Source of the DNA: DASQGA01 sp035535315
GTDB taxonomy: Bacteria > Actinomycetota > Thermoleophilia > Gaiellales > Gaiellaceae
Direction of reading: 5' to 3'
NCBI GenBank assembly: GCA_035535315.1
Contig: DATLQD010000172.1
Coordinates: 1-24,209 of the forward strand
DNA: 24,209 nt
Below, in pieces: positions 22,607-24,209 of this stretch. The position numbers and the translations under genes are program-made. Position 1 is the first letter of the stretch; each line of letters begins with the position of its first letter. The notes beneath the pieces were generated by a model. It saw only the letters and a program-made list of their open reading frames with translations, made no database searches and was not told the origin of the DNA.

Positions 22607-22621
22607 CGCAGGGGCTAGTCT
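22593..22621 (+). promoter_or_regulatory. Promoter of the aldehyde dehydrogenase-aminotransferase unit
   Basis: TTGTTG (22593-22598) and TAGTCT (22616-22621) are 17 bp apart. The predicted start near 22628 leaves a 22-nt leader containing the Shine-Dalgarno. Hexamer matches are moderate, but the spacing and the position in the only 109-bp gap of this region support it. Confidence 0.5.
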
Positions 22622-22638
22622 GGCCTCGGTGTAGAAAC

Positions 22639-22645
22639 GGAGGAG
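22639..22645 (+). promoter_or_regulatory. Shine-Dalgarno GGAGGAG
   Basis: Strong ribosome-binding sequence just before ATG 22650; it fixes the aldehyde dehydrogenase start. Confidence 0.7.
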
Positions 22646-22649
22646 AGGC

Positions 22650-24092
22650 ATGAGCGTTAGCGTTGCGCGATACGAGAACTTCGTCGGCGGCGAGGCCGTG
22701 GAGGCCGTCGAAGGCGAAACCATGGAAGTCCTGAACCCGGCGACGGGTGAGGTGATCGCCGAAGTGCCGCGTGGCACGCAGGCGGACGTCGACCGGGCGG
22801 TCGAGGCCGCAAAGAACGCGATGGTGGGTTGGCGCGACTCGACCCCGGCAGATCGCCAGGCCATGCTCTTGCAGCTGGCCGACGCGGTCGAGGAGCACGC
22901 GGAGGAGCTTGCCCAGGCGGAGTCGCAGAACGTCGGCAAGCCGCTTTCCTACGCCCGGGACGAGATTCCGGTGAGCGTGGACAACCTGCGCTTCTTTGCG
23001 GGCGCAGCCCGCTGTCTCGAGGGTCGTGCAGCCGGCGAGTACCTCGCGGGGTACACGTCGATGCTCCGTCGCGAGCCCGTCGGCGTCGTCGGCCAGATCG
23101 CGCCGTGGAACTACCCGCTCATGATGGGCATCTGGAAGATCGGCCCCGCACTCGCGGCGGGCAACGCCACGGTTCTGAAGCCCTCGGAGCAGACGCCGAT
23201 CACGTCGCTGATGCTCGCCAACTACGCGCGCGAGATCTTTCCCCCGGGCGTCTTCAACGTGATCACGGGAGACGGAGAGCCGGTCGGAGCCGGCCTGGTT
23301 CGACATCCGGACGTCCGCATGGTGTCGCTGACCGGGGACGTCGGGACCGGCAAGGAAATCGCCCGGGCGGCAGCCGACACCCTGAAGCGCGTTCACCTGG
23401 AGCTCGGCGGCAAGGCACCGGTGATCGTCTTTGACGACGCGGATCCGGCTGCCGTGGCCGAGGGGATCAAGATCGGCGGCTACTGGAACTCGGGCCAGGA
23501 CTGCACCGCAGCCTCGCGCATCGTCGCGGGGCCGAAGATCTACGACAGGCTCCTGGAGGAGCTCGTCCCGGCCGTCGAGTCGCTCCATGTGGGGGACCCA
23601 GCCGAGGGCGACGAGATCGAGATGGGTCCGGTGATCTCGAAGGCGCAGCAGGAGCGCGTGTTCGGGTTCCTCGAGCGCGCCAGCTCGACGAAGGCCAAGG
23701 TGCTCACCGGCGGCGACTCGAACGGCGATCGCGGCTTCTTCGTCAAGCCGACCGTGATCGTCGACGTCGATCAGACGGACGAGATCGTGCAGCGGGAGGT
23801 GTTCGGGCCGGTCGTGACCGTCCAGCGCTTCGCCGACGACGACCAGGCGATCGCGTGGGCGAACGACGTCAACTACGGCCTCGCCGCGTCGGTCTGGACG
23901 CGCGACGTCGGCCGGGCGCTGAACGCGGCGCGGAAGCTCCAGTTCGGGACGGTCTGGATCAACGACCACATCCCGCTGGTCTCCGAGATGCCGCACGGCG
24001 GCTACAAGCAGTCCGGCTACGGCAAGGACCTCTCGACGTACTCGCTCGAGGACTACACCCAGATCAAGCACGTGATGGCCAAGCTCGACTGA
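22650..24092 (+). CDS. Gamma-aminobutyraldehyde dehydrogenase-like ALDH (PatD type)
   Basis: A full-length NAD-dependent aldehyde dehydrogenase, 480 residues. The catalytic residues are in place: Asn154 in 'APWNYPLMMG', Glu251 in 'LELGGKAPV', and Cys285 in 'GQDCTAASR'. The nucleotide-binding 'LKPSEQTPIT' and 'SLTGDVGTGK' are present (the latter has Asp where many ALDHs have Ser). The C-terminus 'GYKQSGYGKDLSTYSLEDYT' followed by 'KHVMAKLD' closely resembles PatD/YdcW-type aminobutyraldehyde dehydrogenases, which turn 4-aminobutanal into GABA. The assignment is by motif resemblance only. It has its own promoter and strong Shine-Dalgarno, sits just after the PuuB-like oxidase, and its TGA overlaps the ATG of a second aminotransferase (TGATG). 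Oxidase, ALDH and aminotransferase together would run amine to aldehyde to amino acid to semialdehyde. Confidence 0.93.
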   Translation: MSVSVARYENFVGGEAVEAVEGETMEVLNPATGEVIAEVPRGTQADVDRAVEAAKNAMVGWRDSTPADRQAMLLQLADAVEEHAEELAQAESQNVGKPLSYARDEIPVSVDNLRFFAGAARCLEGRAAGEYLAGYTSMLRREPVGVVGQIAPWNYPLMMGIWKIGPALAAGNATVLKPSEQTPITSLMLANYAREIFPPGVFNVITGDGEPVGAGLVRHPDVRMVSLTGDVGTGKEIARAAADTLKRVHLELGGKAPVIVFDDADPAAVAEGIKIGGYWNSGQDCTAASRIVAGPKIYDRLLEELVPAVESLHVGDPAEGDEIEMGPVISKAQQERVFGFLERASSTKAKVLTGGDSNGDRGFFVKPTVIVDVDQTDEIVQREVFGPVVTVQRFADDDQAIAWANDVNYGLAASVWTRDVGRALNAARKLQFGTVWINDHIPLVSEMPHGGYKQSGYGKDLSTYSLEDYTQIKHVMAKLD

Positions 24093-24209
24093 TGGCCATC
24101 CCGACGACGGGCCGCATGTCGCCGGACGAGCTCCAGCAGGCTGCGCGCGACCATCTCTGGCTCCACTTCACCCGCATGGGCGGCTACCGCGACGGCGAGG
24201 TGCCGATCA
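24092..24209 (+). CDS. Class III aminotransferase, N-terminal fragment (3' end outside window)
   Basis: The first 39 codons of a gene running off the window. After a short 'MAIPTTGRMSPDEL' lead, the segment 'QQAARDHLWLHFTRMGGY' matches the N-terminal helix and loop typical of class III omega-aminotransferases (putrescine/GABA/beta-alanine:pyruvate type), in which 'DHLWLHFTRM' precedes the glycine-rich substrate-domain start. The PLP lysine is outside the window. The ATG shares a base with the aldehyde dehydrogenase stop, so they are translationally coupled, consistent with consecutive steps in amine breakdown. Confidence 0.8.
   Translation, partial: MAIPTTGRMSPDELQQAARDHLWLHFTRMGGYRDGEVPI

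Noticed and set aside
22587..24071. Minus-strand open frame of 494 codons antisense to the aldehyde dehydrogenase
   Set aside because: The plus-strand ALDH has all catalytic residues. The antisense frame has biased composition and no domain.
1..24209. CRISPR arrays, tRNA/rRNA genes, transposases, phage or toxin-antitoxin genes
   Set aside because: No repeat-spacer pattern, cloverleaf-like element, transposase motif or small toxin pair was seen. Gene order and composition look uniform throughout.

Overview
The window is GC-rich, densely packed bacterial chromosome. Leaderless-looking promoters, frequent GTG/TTG starts, a Tat-dependent lipoprotein and the gene content fit a high-GC actinobacterium, possibly a soil or aquatic Thermoleophilia-like lineage. 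That placement is inferred from style and content, not from a marker gene. I see no rRNA, tRNA, CRISPR array, insertion sequence or phage gene, and no gene-free stretch longer than about 140 bases.

Layout. (1) 1-288: the 3' end of an aldehyde dehydrogenase. (2) 316-3214, minus strand: a tightly coupled trio read in the order PHP-domain metallo-phosphoesterase, glycerol-3-phosphate dehydrogenase (glpD), VOC/glyoxalase-fold protein. (3) 3330-7344, plus strand: a complete PotABCD-type ABC importer (Tat lipoprotein binding protein, two permeases, ATPase). It has a well-formed promoter with a perfect 14-bp palindrome at the predicted transcription start. The first permease appears to start at a CTG codon. 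(4) 7256-8580, minus strand: a glycerophosphodiester phosphodiesterase and a HAD hydrolase; the former overlaps the ATPase gene tail-to-tail by 89 bp. (5) 8601-9947, plus strand: an EamA-type transporter and a nitroreductase. (6) 9934-11321, minus strand: a Nudix hydrolase and a secreted, membrane-anchored protein of unknown function. (7) 11384 to the end, all plus strand: a large amine and amino-acid catabolic block. It contains an FAD/GcvT dimethylglycine/sarcosine dehydrogenase-like enzyme, a GntR/FCD regulator, an M20 metallo-amidohydrolase, a class III aminotransferase, an APC permease, a metallophosphoesterase, a P1-family (DmpA/BapA) aminopeptidase, a PuuB-like FAD amine oxidase, a PatD-like aminobutyraldehyde dehydrogenase, and the start of a second class III aminotransferase.

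How the genes may work together. The left half looks like a phosphodiester/glycerol-phosphate island: GDPD releases glycerol-3-phosphate, GlpD oxidises it to DHAP, and the PHP and HAD enzymes are phospho-hydrolases. The divergent importer is a candidate for substrate uptake, although its family is polyamine/iron/phosphonate-like rather than UgpBAEC. The right half looks like import (APC permease), deprotection (M20 and P1 hydrolases), oxidation or transamination (PuuB-like oxidase, two aminotransferases) and aldehyde oxidation (PatD-like ALDH) of amines, plus demethylation of N-methylglycines into the folate one-carbon pool. The ABC importer could equally serve this amine half.

The most interesting non-coding signals are four: the CTG start at 4551; the palindromic operator candidate at 3288-3301; a possible proline-rich leader ORF with mutually exclusive Shine-Dalgarno pairings before the aminotransferase (15933-16049); and a 20-bp-spaced direct repeat at the ALDH promoter (22578-22606).
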